In this document: one piece after another, positions 50,325 through 59,395 of the stretch | How positions within the stretch are numbered: the stretch's first letter is position 1 | How the letters are laid out: each line of letters opens with the position of its first letter | Source of the DNA: a virus | Length of the DNA stretch: 64,000 bases | Direction: 5' to 3' (one strand) | Virus record (IMG/VR): IMGVR_UViG_3300036944_000561 | Coordinates: 1 to 64,000 of that record | Notes under the pieces: generated by a model | What the model was told of the DNA's origin: nothing | The model's database searches: none | What the model saw: the letters and a program-made list of their open reading frames with translations, nothing else | Position numbers and translations under genes: made by a program

Positions 50325-50531
50325 TTACTCCTCCTCGTCCTCATCATCGAATGCTTCATCATCACATTCATGAGTTTGAGGAGCAACCATTGCAGAAAGA
50401 ATGTGAGATTTTACGTCATCGATCACACCGTCAGCCCGGTCATTCAATTCATTTTCAATCAGTTCTTGTGCTTGGCTCAGATCATTAGAACCCAGAGCAG
50501 CTACAATCTGATGTACACGTGCGTTTGCCAT
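50325..50531 (-). CDS. 67: Prohead core protein, gp67-like
   Basis: A 68-residue protein with an N-terminal helix pair (VHQIVAALGSNDLSQAQELIENELNDRAD) and an acidic tail (DDEAFDDEDEEE), the design of T4 gp67 (80 residues), a core protein and gp21 substrate. It has GGAGG in the leader and its own late box at 50561. The N-terminal 28 residues closely resemble those of the next upstream gene product. Confidence 0.75.
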   Translation of the reverse strand: MANARVHQIVAALGSNDLSQAQELIENELNDRADGVIDDVKSHILSAMVAPQTHECDDEAFDDEDEEE

Positions 50532-50560
50532 GTTGAGGCCTCCTAATAAAATTTCAAAAG

Positions 50561-50566
50561 TATTTA
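50561..50566 (-). promoter_or_regulatory. Late promoter box TAAATA for gene 67
   Basis: CGGCTAAATAC on the minus strand, overlapping the end of the upstream gene and 30 bases before the gene 67 start. Confidence 0.6.
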
Positions 50567-51028
50567 GCCGATATCCAAATCTAGAAATTTCTTATGCTTT
50601 TTGAAATATTCGATATCACCAGAAGGAATCATATCTCCATCCATGACAAGAACGTTTCCATCTAATTGAAGATCGTATGAAGCAACACCATCAATATAAA
50701 TGGTAACAGTCTTATCCTTTCCAACCGCCTTGTATTTGCTCTTAGATGCATCAACGAATTTTGCGAATTTTGCAGCAGCTTTGAGAATATCTTCACCCGC
50801 CTTTACTGGATAGTACAGTCTATATCCATATCCAGATTTTGGTTCATATTTGATAACCCCGATGCTAGTGTTGACCGACGTCTGACCTTCGCAAATACTT
50901 TTCAAAATTGATTCGGTTATAGTCGCTTTGATGTTTTCGCTTCTTTTGTTGAGTTCTGCTTCTATAAGTTCCTGAGCACTTTCTAAATTATTTGTCATCA
51001 GTGCTTCAACAATTTGTTCAACTGACAT
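50564..51028 (-). CDS. gp67-paralogue fused to a beta-rich domain
   Basis: A 154-residue protein whose first 28 residues (VEQIVEALMTNNLESAQELIEAELNKR region) resemble those of the neighbouring gp67-like protein. The remaining 110 residues are a separate beta-rich domain (KSGYGYRLYYPVKAGEDI; KTVTIYIDGVASYDLQL) of unknown function. Late box for gene 67 sits in its 3' end. It is probably a second prohead core protein; whether gp21 cuts it is unknown. Confidence 0.7.
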   Translation of the reverse strand: MSVEQIVEALMTNNLESAQELIEAELNKRSENIKATITESILKSICEGQTSVNTSIGVIKYEPKSGYGYRLYYPVKAGEDILKAAAKFAKFVDASKSKYKAVGKDKTVTIYIDGVASYDLQLDGNVLVMDGDMIPSGDIEYFKKHKKFLDLDIG

Positions 51029-51029
51029 T

Positions 51030-52739
51030 TCATTTCTCCTCAGGGATTTGGTCTGGTTCTTCAGCAGCGGGATAATTCAAACTACCCGGTTGAGGTTCTG
51101 GTTGTTCCGGGGGAGTTTCCGGTTCTTCAAAACCACCTTGTCCCGTTTCATCTTCCTTTTTCATTTGGAGTGGGGATTCTCCGATATCGTCGTAAAGACC
51201 AGCTTTCTTCTCTTCAGCAATTTGTTTTTCTTCTTGTTCGATTTCTTCATCAGACAACCGGAGGATGTTTTTCTTGATGGTTTGAATAGAGAAAATTTTG
51301 CCAACATACGGTTCGGCCTCACGCATTGCATTGATACGACCCATCATGAGTTCAGTTTCTTGTTGTTCAGCAACATAAGAATCCGCTGCATAGTCATATC
51401 CAATTTTGTCTTTGATTTCTTCCCATTCATCGGAATTAACAATCTTTTTCTGAATGAGTTCGACTTTCAATATTTGCTTAAGAATGGCATTAAAACGTTT
51501 CTTGACACGCCCGGTATGTCTGTTGAATTTCCATTCCTCACGAGTGATCTGCGCCAAATCGGATCCACCGATATTCACCATCGCATCTGGTGATTGGCGA
51601 GTGGTTGGAATTTTCAAAGAACGATACAATTTATCTCTGAAATATTGAATATGATTGACTTCACCAATGTTTCTTCCGGCTTCAAGATTTTGAATTTCTG
51701 TGGCTTGCTGACCATCACGCCGGGGCAACCAATAGTCTTCTACCATTGAGATGTTGGTCTTGTTTCGATCAATGTCCCCGGTTTCAGTGTTGTAGTTCAA
51801 TTTCGTTTTGAACTTTTCCATCATTTTGACGATGTATTCTTCTGCTGATTTCTTAGGTAGATCTCCAACGTCTAGAAGGAATGCTCTCTTGTCAATTGCG
51901 CGAGTGATGGAATATATCACATTACCATCTTCAACCGTTTTCAGGTTGTTTGCAGGCTTTACAGCTGGCTCTAGAAAGCCGACTGATGATCTACCATCCG
52001 AAGTGTACATCCCTGCATCTGAAAATGCGACGGATTCAAACGGAAGTTCTAGAATTTTGTTTTGATTGATGCTCATCACCCAGGTATTCACCCCGGATTG
52101 ACTGGTCGCAGTCGAATCATACAAATATGTTTTGCGTTCACTCTTGACAATTTCAATATTGTCTTTGTGTTCGGTTTCAACCAAAGTCACCGGGCGAATA
52201 GCAACCGGGTCAAGACAAACCAATTTCTTGATCCCTTTACCCTTTTCGTCCAAGATGATCTGATAACCACGACGACCATCAACATAGAATTGTCTGAAGA
52301 CTTCGTATGCATTATCTTCAAGATCCATCAATCGACTAATCTTATCATGAGCCTCACGGATCTTATCTTTAATGCTTTCAGAAAGTTCAAGACGATCTAA
52401 GTTTATAGCAATCGGGCTTTCATCACCTTCGTTTGTGATAATGTCATTAATCACATGATCAATGGCTTCGTCGACTTCAACATAGTATTGCATATTCCTA
52501 TATGTTAGAATACGAATCGACATTCGCTTGGCATTGGCTTCTGAATTCGGAATAACAGAAGTCAGAACACCTCCACCAATCACATAAGTTTCAGTTCCGT
52601 CTAAGGAAGTTGTGATCTGATTATTCTGAGAAAGATCTTCAACTGGGGTTTCCTGACCATCCCACGGAACTACAGACTTTCCGCCGAATATACCACCCAT
52701 GAAGCTCTCAAGAATAAACGATAATTTTTTATCTGCCAT
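51030..52739 (-). CDS. 20: Portal protein, gp20-like
   Basis: A 569-residue protein (T4 gp20: 524). Conserved T4 portal blocks: YRNMQYYVEVDEAIDHVINDIITN, VFRQFYVDGRRGYQII, IKKLVCLDPVAIRPV, GFLEPAVKPANNLKTVEDGNVIYSI-RAIDKR-FLLDVG region, NKTNISMVEDYWLPRRDG and YFRDKLYRSLKIPTTR, and a Pro/Glu-rich tail. It forms the dodecameric DNA channel at one head vertex. A single base separates it from the next gene; late box at 52769. Confidence 0.94.
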   Translation of the reverse strand: MADKKLSFILESFMGGIFGGKSVVPWDGQETPVEDLSQNNQITTSLDGTETYVIGGGVLTSVIPNSEANAKRMSIRILTYRNMQYYVEVDEAIDHVINDIITNEGDESPIAINLDRLELSESIKDKIREAHDKISRLMDLEDNAYEVFRQFYVDGRRGYQIILDEKGKGIKKLVCLDPVAIRPVTLVETEHKDNIEIVKSERKTYLYDSTATSQSGVNTWVMSINQNKILELPFESVAFSDAGMYTSDGRSSVGFLEPAVKPANNLKTVEDGNVIYSITRAIDKRAFLLDVGDLPKKSAEEYIVKMMEKFKTKLNYNTETGDIDRNKTNISMVEDYWLPRRDGQQATEIQNLEAGRNIGEVNHIQYFRDKLYRSLKIPTTRQSPDAMVNIGGSDLAQITREEWKFNRHTGRVKKRFNAILKQILKVELIQKKIVNSDEWEEIKDKIGYDYAADSYVAEQQETELMMGRINAMREAEPYVGKIFSIQTIKKNILRLSDEEIEQEEKQIAEEKKAGLYDDIGESPLQMKKEDETGQGGFEEPETPPEQPEPQPGSLNYPAAEEPDQIPEEK

Positions 52740-52768
52740 CTTGATAATTCCTGAATAACATTTGTTTC

Positions 52769-52774
52769 TATTTA
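52769..52774 (-). promoter_or_regulatory. Late promoter box TAAATA for gene 20
   Basis: GCTTAAATAGA on the minus strand, 30 bases upstream of the gene 20 start, just after the gene 19 terminator. Confidence 0.6.
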
Positions 52775-52783
52775 AGCAAAAAG

Positions 52784-52807
52784 AAAGGGGACATTTCAGT
52801 CCCCTTT
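52784..52807 (-). terminator. Terminator after gene 19
   Basis: On the minus strand AAAGGGGAC and GTCCCCTTT pair around TGAAAT, followed by CTTTTTG. It separates the tail tube/sheath unit from the portal unit. Confidence 0.8.
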
Positions 52808-52824
52808 TCTATCAAGCGTATCGC

Positions 52825-53358
52825 TTATCGAGCGGTTGCCCCCTGGCAGTTGAAATACCGCAGAGTCACCGTGAATTGGCTGTAACTGTCTTGAGCAGTT
52901 TGGTCAAGTGTCAATTCCCCTACTTCTTGAGGCCATGCATCTTGAAGTCTGTAGGTCTTGACTACTGCATCATTCTTGTCAAGCAATTCCAATTCGACAT
53001 CTTGGAACAAGTTCACAAATTCATCGGCTGCAGTGTTAGACTGTGATCCGTTGAATTGTTCCTGCCAAGCTTCGAATAAGCTATGATGGAAATCATCTTC
53101 AACACCCAGGAATGTAAGAGGGAACGGTTCCCATTTACGATCACCTGGTTCCGGAAATTCACGGCCACCCCAAGGCAACATCACTTCACCCAAAGTGAAC
53201 TTTGGGGTCTGAGTTGAAATTGCCAGAATGGAAGCATCCTGAGTTTGAGTTGAAGAAGTCACCGCAGCGGGGAACGCTAAATTCACCCGCCAGCGATATT
53301 GACGCCCCACGTTGCCATGGCGTTGTAAGGCACTTCTAAATCCTGCGATTGATGGCAT
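52825..53358 (-). CDS. 19: Tail tube protein, gp19-like
   Basis: A 177-residue protein (T4 gp19: 163). RQYRWRVNLAFP, VMLPWGGREFPEPGDRKWEPFPLTF, VEDDFHHSLFEAWQEQFNGSQSN and the late QDAWPQEVGELTLD are the tube-subunit blocks. Hexamers stack inside the sheath. Follows gene 18 (sheath) on the minus strand, as in T4. CRGAATGATAAATG-type leader with GGAGGAATG. Confidence 0.93.
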   Translation of the reverse strand: MPSIAGFRSALQRHGNVGRQYRWRVNLAFPAAVTSSTQTQDASILAISTQTPKFTLGEVMLPWGGREFPEPGDRKWEPFPLTFLGVEDDFHHSLFEAWQEQFNGSQSNTAADEFVNLFQDVELELLDKNDAVVKTYRLQDAWPQEVGELTLDQTAQDSYSQFTVTLRYFNCQGATAR

Positions 53359-53374
53359 TTATCATTCCTCCAAA

Positions 53375-55366
53375 TTATGCGCTGTATGCGCCTTCAAGCT
53401 CAGAAAATTCCATATCTGGACGAAGCGCAACAAAATCAAGCAGAACCCAATCTATCACATACTGCGGCTTGATCCAAATACCTGCAACGAACTTGTTCTC
53501 CACGAGAACCTGAGCATCATTGTTGGTTTCATCACACTTCACCCGGTAATCAAGGATTTCTCCAGATTCTTTCTTCTTGCGGAGATACGGTTCTACAGAC
53601 AGTCTGAAAGACGCCTGAGTAAAGGTGTCATTGTTCTCACCCAACACATACTTGGCAGTGTCTGAAATGTTGACTTCGGCTTCGATGAAAACACCACGAG
53701 TTGGCAATCTAGAAAATGCTGATTTCTTGGAGAGACCAGTTTTCTCACCCATGAGGATGATGCCTTCTTTTTCGGTCACAATTGAGTTGATGCCCAGTTC
53801 GTTGTAAACTTCAGAACGTTCATCATCGTTTGCAGACCAAGCCATTTTCTTATAGCCGAGATATTTCCCACGGTTATAGAATGCAGGGGATTTGCCGATA
53901 CCAGCATTAGAAATGGATCGGAACCAGAGACCAGCGGTGCCACCACAACAAGGAATCCAACGATAGACATTGTTATAACTGTCGTAAACATAACCCCAGT
54001 TATCATCCATAAAGAAATATGAATTATCCCGGAGCAATTCGTTGTTTCTCCAATTACGAAGAACGCTCATTTTGGTCTTTCGACTTGCAGAACGGAACTC
54101 GGCAGGAGGGGAAACGAATGTTACTGAAGTGCGTTTTGAAACACTCAAGTCAATAGCAGCTTGAGTATATTCAAGCAGTTGACCTTGTCCGATCAATGCC
54201 AGGAACTGATTGGTCTTCACGTTCAGAATGTCATAACAGCTCTGGTAATCAGCATCACCAGCCCCGTCTGAACCGTTACGTAATTGGATGAACCCGGTAG
54301 GAACAGAAGTTCCAAACGCTGGACCACAACCAATCCATGAAGAATTCGGGTTCACATAGTCAACATAATACGCAGTTGAACCATCAAACTTCTTAGCACC
54401 TTCGATAATGCTCAGGTGTTCGAAGCTTTCCAAATATGAACCATAATCGGTGATAACAACCGGAGTAGCAGTTACAGCTGTGAATGCGGTGCCAGCTGAA
54501 GCATACCAAGTTGCTGTACCCATATCGGTGTAGAATTCAACTTCGATGTCAGCAGTTCCGGTCAAACGAATGGCACGGATATTGTTCAGACGTTTCTTGC
54601 TTGAAGAAATTTCTTCGTTGAATTGACGAACCAATTCAGTCACCAATTCAGTATCATCAGTCGGTGCCACTAGAGCATTAGGCCATTGAAGCAAAATACG
54701 TGATGTGCCTGTCTGATTACCCAGATAGATACCATCCTGAGCATCACCTGGCCAGGTGATAGACAATGTCACACGATCCGGGAAATCGGTCGGTGTAGTG
54801 CCGCTCAGAGCGCCTGTTTCATCAAAAACAAACAGGTGGTATGTCTCATCAGCAGTCAGATCACTCTTGTCATTCAACAAAGTGTAGAGATATGCAAGAC
54901 CAGACCGAAATCCATCAGCATAATCTTGTTTTGCGGTAGCCAGGTCAGTCGAATCCATTACATAGGTGTTCAGATTGTTTCCTAGCGCACCAGGATACCG
55001 AGCGAAAATTTCATTGTTTCCTGCGTAATCTTCAAGATCTTGAGCATTCTTAACAGTCATTGCATCACCAGTAGTTGGGATGGCGTTCAATGCTCCAGGT
55101 TTAAGAGCACGACAAACCATTGCTGATTTGCTATAACGGAAGAAGTCAGCCATCACCAAAAAGTCCAGATATTGAGTGGTGGTTGGCTTCCAGAAATTGG
55201 AAACAAGTCCGGTTTCCCCGCTTGAAATTCTGACAGGATTTTCTGCTTCACCCCACGCAAACTCACCGACAAGAGCAGCAAGCTGTGTGAGGCCAGAAGT
55301 AGTCGCCAATGTCAGATCGGTTTCAGTCCATTGAACCGATGGAGCGACAATAAATGAATCAGCCAT
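53375..55366 (-). CDS. 18: Contractile tail sheath protein, gp18-like
   Basis: A 663-residue protein (T4 gp18: 659). Blocks include VQWTETDLTLATTS near the start, GEFAWGEAENPVRI, RYPGALGNNL, and the C-terminal sheath core: RWIPCCGGTAGLWFRS--NAGIGKSPAFYNRGKYLGY, NELGINSIVTEKEGIILMGEKT and RVKCDETNNDAQVLVENKFVAGIWIKP. Its contraction drives DNA injection. GGAGAAAATC ribosome-binding site on the minus strand, late box at 55403. Confidence 0.95.
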   Translation of the reverse strand: MADSFIVAPSVQWTETDLTLATTSGLTQLAALVGEFAWGEAENPVRISSGETGLVSNFWKPTTTQYLDFLVMADFFRYSKSAMVCRALKPGALNAIPTTGDAMTVKNAQDLEDYAGNNEIFARYPGALGNNLNTYVMDSTDLATAKQDYADGFRSGLAYLYTLLNDKSDLTADETYHLFVFDETGALSGTTPTDFPDRVTLSITWPGDAQDGIYLGNQTGTSRILLQWPNALVAPTDDTELVTELVRQFNEEISSSKKRLNNIRAIRLTGTADIEVEFYTDMGTATWYASAGTAFTAVTATPVVITDYGSYLESFEHLSIIEGAKKFDGSTAYYVDYVNPNSSWIGCGPAFGTSVPTGFIQLRNGSDGAGDADYQSCYDILNVKTNQFLALIGQGQLLEYTQAAIDLSVSKRTSVTFVSPPAEFRSASRKTKMSVLRNWRNNELLRDNSYFFMDDNWGYVYDSYNNVYRWIPCCGGTAGLWFRSISNAGIGKSPAFYNRGKYLGYKKMAWSANDDERSEVYNELGINSIVTEKEGIILMGEKTGLSKKSAFSRLPTRGVFIEAEVNISDTAKYVLGENNDTFTQASFRLSVEPYLRKKKESGEILDYRVKCDETNNDAQVLVENKFVAGIWIKPQYVIDWVLLDFVALRPDMEFSELEGAYSA

Positions 55367-55402
55367 GATTTTCTCCAGTTGATTTGCTTTGTAAACTTCA
55401 TT

Positions 55403-55408
55403 TATTTA
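55403..55408 (-). promoter_or_regulatory. Late promoter box TAAATA for genes 18 and 19
   Basis: GACTAAATAAA on the minus strand, 37 bases upstream of the sheath start, overlapping the end of gene 17 by a few bases before its stop at 55415. Confidence 0.6.
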
Positions 55409-55414
55409 GTCTCA

Positions 55415-57145
55415 TCAGTTGCGCATCCAATCTTCTATAGATTGACCGGATGTTTCTGGTGTTAAGACTGAAATACCTGATGTTGAAACTTCTGTTTCGA
55501 CTTCGTTGTTCGTACCCCCAACCAGAGGAAGTTTGAAAGAACCTTCATCAGTGGCTTTGTTGTACAATTCAGTTGAAACATTTCGTCCAAATTCGTCAAT
55601 GAACCATTGTTGCTTATACAACCAGGAAGCAATCACCAATGTCATCACAGTATCGTCGTGACAACCGTTGTCTGCTTGATATTTGTCGTCTTTGAGAATG
55701 AAGTTTCCCAACTCATAAATGGTTTCAAGATCTTTGACTTCCATCAATCCATTTTCGAGCATTGATTTCATGTTAGAACAGCCCACTGAGCGTGTTCGTT
55801 TGGTTGTTCTAATACCGGGCTTAGAACCCTTTCCGCCAATTTTCAATAATCCGGTCTTTTTGTCAAGTCCTGTTTTGAGAACATTTTCATATTCAAGATC
55901 ATAATAAAGAACAGTAATCGCCTGACCACCCATATCATTATTGATCTCTGGTATCACATAGCAACTACCATAAGCCTCACACATTGAAACAATGACATGC
56001 GGAAACAACAACGGAGAAATTTCATTGTTACGATATATTGCGGCAGTTGAATATGGATATGAAGATACATCCATAATACGACAAACAGAATAATCATCAC
56101 CTGTACCACCTCCAACATCAACGATGGCGATGTATTTCCGATTTTCTTCATATCTTCTGTAGATCTTGGTCCATTCATCGGGTTCTTCTAATGGACTTGT
56201 GGACACCATATTTTCAAGAGTTTTGGTATTGACCAGAGTTCCAACAGATCCAACGAAAGAACATTCAAATTCTTGTTTGAAACGGGCTTCCCCCAGTTTC
56301 TTGATTTGTTTGGCTTTCCAATCTGGATCTTTGCAATATGTAGGCACTTTATCCCATGTAACCTGAATTCTATGAAATCCGTTTGTATCCCCGTTCTCAT
56401 CTGGTTCAGCTTCCTTCCACAACTTATAAAACAACCCTCGTTGTCCTTTGGGGGTAGAGGTTATGATAACTTTGGAAGTTTCTGATTGTGATATAGCCGG
56501 GAAAGTAGATTCCCAAAACTCCATATCATTTTCAATGTGCGCTGCCTCATCCACATATAGGACTGCGCATGACCTACCCCTGATGGAGTCTGAAGATGTT
56601 GCATACGCTACGATTTTTGATCCATTATCAAATTCGACTTCAGTAGAACCATATTTTACGACACCAGGGGATAGGAAAAATGGCATATCCAATAATGCTT
56701 TCCTCACCCTAGCAAGAATCTCTATGGCTTGTTTTTCTTTATTCGCAAGAACAAAAATTTCTTTGTGTGGATGAAAAATTAGATACCATAACAAATAACA
56801 ACCAACTGTTGTAGACTTACCACTTTGACGTGATTGATTGTCAATTACAAAGCGATGTTCATTGAACGCATATAATAGCTCTTCCTGATATTCAAAAGGT
56901 TCAAAGAGAATGAAGCCCTTATCGATCGATGTGATTTTGTAGTAATTTTCAGCGAAATATACAGGATCTTCAGCACAACGCATGTACTCGATTTCTTGTT
57001 CCAGTGTCAACTCAATCTCTATTCCCTCGTTTTTCAACTTCTTCGAACGAGGAAATGTCTGATGAACATTGAGTTGCTGATCTGGTATCTTGAAACCAGT
57101 TTTCAGCGGAATTAGTTCAATCTTCCTGGGTTGTGGTGTCGCCAT
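55415..57145 (-). CDS. 17: Terminase large subunit, gp17-like
   Basis: A 576-residue packaging motor (T4 gp17: 610). ATPase: SRQSGKST (105-112; Walker A), VLYVDEAAH (195-203; Walker B and catalytic Glu), TSTPKG (coupling motif). Nuclease: VDVGGGTGDDYS, IPEINNDMGG and CHDDTV contribute the acidic residues. It cuts concatemers and pumps DNA through the portal. Its start overlaps the gene 16 end by 29 bases. The C-terminal tail (SIEDWMRN) is short and conserved-looking. Confidence 0.96.
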   Translation of the reverse strand: MATPQPRKIELIPLKTGFKIPDQQLNVHQTFPRSKKLKNEGIEIELTLEQEIEYMRCAEDPVYFAENYYKITSIDKGFILFEPFEYQEELLYAFNEHRFVIDNQSRQSGKSTTVGCYLLWYLIFHPHKEIFVLANKEKQAIEILARVRKALLDMPFFLSPGVVKYGSTEVEFDNGSKIVAYATSSDSIRGRSCAVLYVDEAAHIENDMEFWESTFPAISQSETSKVIITSTPKGQRGLFYKLWKEAEPDENGDTNGFHRIQVTWDKVPTYCKDPDWKAKQIKKLGEARFKQEFECSFVGSVGTLVNTKTLENMVSTSPLEEPDEWTKIYRRYEENRKYIAIVDVGGGTGDDYSVCRIMDVSSYPYSTAAIYRNNEISPLLFPHVIVSMCEAYGSCYVIPEINNDMGGQAITVLYYDLEYENVLKTGLDKKTGLLKIGGKGSKPGIRTTKRTRSVGCSNMKSMLENGLMEVKDLETIYELGNFILKDDKYQADNGCHDDTVMTLVIASWLYKQQWFIDEFGRNVSTELYNKATDEGSFKLPLVGGTNNEVETEVSTSGISVLTPETSGQSIEDWMRN

Positions 57146-57821
57146 CTTCTTGATTCTCTACTTCTGAAAATTCAGCTTCAACCGCGTTCAGTCTTTCTTG
57201 CTCTAAGCGATCAAGTTCCCTGGCGCGATCTGCAATTTCTGATGTATCCAATTCTTGTTTCTTTTCTTTTGCTTGACGGATGACTTCGAGAATATTTTTG
57301 CTTGTTGGTCTTGGCTGAGTTGAAACTCTGACAACGTTTCCATCAGCGTCTTTTACTTCAACTGACAATCCATCGCCATGTCCCGGTTCTTCTTTCGGTA
57401 TTGGAGGAGGGAGCGTACGAGTCTTGGCTCTGGTTTCTGCAGCAGCCCTATTGATATCCATCAGGTCTTTGTTAAGGCCTCTCATGTTGGTTAACAGAGC
57501 GTTGAAAGTGTCATATGCTCTGGGGTGTTGTGTAGCGACCGCGATAGAGCAAACATTCTTCAACATGGTCAAAGAAATTTCTTGAAGAGCATACGTGAAA
57601 TTTCTTGATCTTGCATAATCTGTTTGAATATCTGAAGAATCTTCATCCTCTATTTTCGTCTCTTTTTCACTGAGTTCAAAGCTAGGCATTTCGCCTTGCA
57701 ATTCTTCTAACATTTCGCTTTCATCACCATCCGTGATTTCTTGCATAGTCTTCGATGTTGCATCACCAAGACTCTGAACCTGTGCCAGCGTTTCTAACAA
57801 TTTATCATTGATGTCTTTCAT
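57117..57821 (-). CDS. 16: Terminase small subunit, gp16-like
   Basis: A 234-residue protein (T4 gp16: 164). The core DYARSRNFTYALQEISLTML, TQHPRAYDTFNALLTNMRGLNKDLMDINR matches the gp16 helical oligomer domain (TQHPRAYEV). It recognises phage DNA and regulates gp17. The N-terminus is acidic, and about 70 extra residues at the C-terminus form a charged coil. It overlaps gene 17 by 29 bases and abuts gene 15 by one base. Confidence 0.9.
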   Translation of the reverse strand: MKDINDKLLETLAQVQSLGDATSKTMQEITDGDESEMLEELQGEMPSFELSEKETKIEDEDSSDIQTDYARSRNFTYALQEISLTMLKNVCSIAVATQHPRAYDTFNALLTNMRGLNKDLMDINRAAAETRAKTRTLPPPIPKEEPGHGDGLSVEVKDADGNVVRVSTQPRPTSKNILEVIRQAKEKKQELDTSEIADRARELDRLEQERLNAVEAEFSEVENQEDGDTTTQED

Positions 57822-58621
57822 TATTCATATCCTGGTCTAATCCAATCACCGGAACCGATTACGATGAAGTCTGTGTCAGCATCCTCAACATAAGCTCCTT
57901 CTTCGTTAGTTAATGGAAGATTTGCATGGAACCGGGTAGTCACTTCAACGGGTTCATAATATGTCGACCAACGTTGTTCTGGAGAAGTTTCAGTAGCACC
58001 AGTGGAAAGATATATGTCAACTTCCTTGATGATATTGACTCCACCGCTATCAGCTAAATTCCGCCCGTAGAAATATCCACCTTCGATTCTTATATTGAAT
58101 GTCAGATCATAGTAGTTGGGTTCTTCACCTGTACCCTCGAATGAATCTACAAAATCATAAGATGTTAGATAGATTTTCAAATTCTCTACCAATGCTTCCA
58201 TTGCAGTGCCAGAATCGTCAGCAGTGATCTTGATATCATATGTCGGCCAAAACATGCACAATGCTTGTTCTTGTATTTGAAACATTGTGTCCTGTTTCTT
58301 TACACGAATGCACCATTCGAAGTCAAGAAAAACAGGAATCTTCATTCTGCTGATAGCTGAACCATATACTTCGGTCAGATTTCGATTCTGTTGTTTCTCG
58401 GTGTTGACTTCGAACCCAGTAAATTTCAATGTTTGCTTGGGGATAGTGTCGGTAGAATAGGTGACAGAGTCTTGATTTCTCAGACCACCCATATATTCTA
58501 ACGGGACACGAATGGTTTTACCTTCTGTGGAGATTTGGAGTTCTGATAACAGAAGACCCAATAATTGTCCATATCGACGAACTCGTTCACCATAGAAATA
58601 ATTGTTCAAAGGACCAGCCAT
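57821..58621 (-). CDS. 15: Tail sheath stabiliser/completion protein, gp15-like
   Basis: A 266-residue protein (T4 gp15: 272). NNYFYGERVRRYGQLLGLLLSELQI matches T4 gp15's GYFYNSSFRRYATLMGDLFSNIQI. RVPLEYMGG, LTEVYGSAISRMKIPVFLDFEWCI and DTMFQIQEQALCMFWP (T4: DDMFQIVEQILPYFQP) follow. It caps the tail and joins it to the neck. Part of the neck operon 14-15-16-17. Confidence 0.92.
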   Translation of the reverse strand: MAGPLNNYFYGERVRRYGQLLGLLLSELQISTEGKTIRVPLEYMGGLRNQDSVTYSTDTIPKQTLKFTGFEVNTEKQQNRNLTEVYGSAISRMKIPVFLDFEWCIRVKKQDTMFQIQEQALCMFWPTYDIKITADDSGTAMEALVENLKIYLTSYDFVDSFEGTGEEPNYYDLTFNIRIEGGYFYGRNLADSGGVNIIKEVDIYLSTGATETSPEQRWSTYYEPVEVTTRFHANLPLTNEEGAYVEDADTDFIVIGSGDWIRPGYE

Positions 58622-58623
58622 GA

Positions 58624-59259
58624 TTAATCCCTCGTTTCAACAATGCTTGATGACACCGGAGCGGTTTTGACTTCATCTCGTTTATCGCGAGGATCTTCTG
58701 ACCGGGTAACGGTAGCATCATCTGGATCAACAGTATCAACCACTGTTTCAAGATCATCAATTTCTTGAATACCTGTATCGAAGTCTTCATGACCATATTT
58801 GAATTTCACTACTCTGACCCGCCACACCCGGTTGACACCGACTTGTCTGAAATCTTCATCTTGTAATCGTTTTTGGACTTCATAAAATTGTTGTGTATAC
58901 GGAACATACACCAAATCACCCGGTGTCGGTTCTGTTCGCAGTCCAACCATTTCTTCTGCGAATCTTGCTTGAGAATACATCAACGTTGCAGTGTCCTCAA
59001 ACCCAAATCCACCAAATTTTGAAAACAAATCACCTTCACCGTTGAAATTAGTGATAGATTCTAGATAGAATTCAAGACTTTTCGCATCTTTGAAATTGTT
59101 GAATTCTGCTTCATTGAACATTTCGATTTCATCAACCAATTCTCTAACAATATAATATGCGTCAACGCCACGTTGCTGAATAAACTCAGTAACAAGGTCA
59201 GAAATCAGCTTCTGTTCCCCGGCATGGCTGAAATGGTTAAAATATTGACTGGTTGCCAT
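58624..59259 (-). CDS. 14: Neck protein, gp14-like
   Basis: A 211-residue protein from ATG 59259, with GGGGATACC upstream. SHAGEQKLISDLVTEFIQQRGVDAYYIVRE matches T4 gp14 ([24 protein letters not shown]), with SKFGGFGFEDTATLM, PGDLVYVP and KFKYGHEDFD. It forms the neck collar with gp13. An early gene on the other strand separates it from gene 13. Late box at 59290. Confidence 0.92.
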   Translation of the reverse strand: MATSQYFNHFSHAGEQKLISDLVTEFIQQRGVDAYYIVRELVDEIEMFNEAEFNNFKDAKSLEFYLESITNFNGEGDLFSKFGGFGFEDTATLMYSQARFAEEMVGLRTEPTPGDLVYVPYTQQFYEVQKRLQDEDFRQVGVNRVWRVRVVKFKYGHEDFDTGIQEIDDLETVVDTVDPDDATVTRSEDPRDKRDEVKTAPVSSSIVETRD

Positions 59260-59289
59260 TGTGGTATCCCCTAGTCTAATCAATACCAG

Positions 59290-59297
59290 TATTTATA
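59290..59297 (-). promoter_or_regulatory. Late promoter (TATAAATA) for genes 14-15-16-17
   Basis: TATTTATA on the + strand reads TATAAATA on the minus strand, 31 bases upstream of gene 14, identical to the T4 late -10. Confidence 0.75.
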
Positions 59298-59322
59298 GCC
59301 GTAAATTATTTTTCAAAAAGGC

Positions 59323-59350
59323 TTTACTTGAATTTTCAAAAGCGTATACT
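59323..59350 (+). promoter_or_regulatory. Early promoter (TTTACT - 16 - TATACT)
   Basis: TTTACT at 59323-59328 and TATACT at 59345-59350. The leader GGTTTCCATGGGGCAATAACGCC, ACCCTTAGAGGATAGAA is almost the same as that at 43426. Confidence 0.8.
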
Positions 59351-59395
59351 GGTTTCCATGGGGCAATAACGCCTAACCCTTAGAGGATAGAAATC

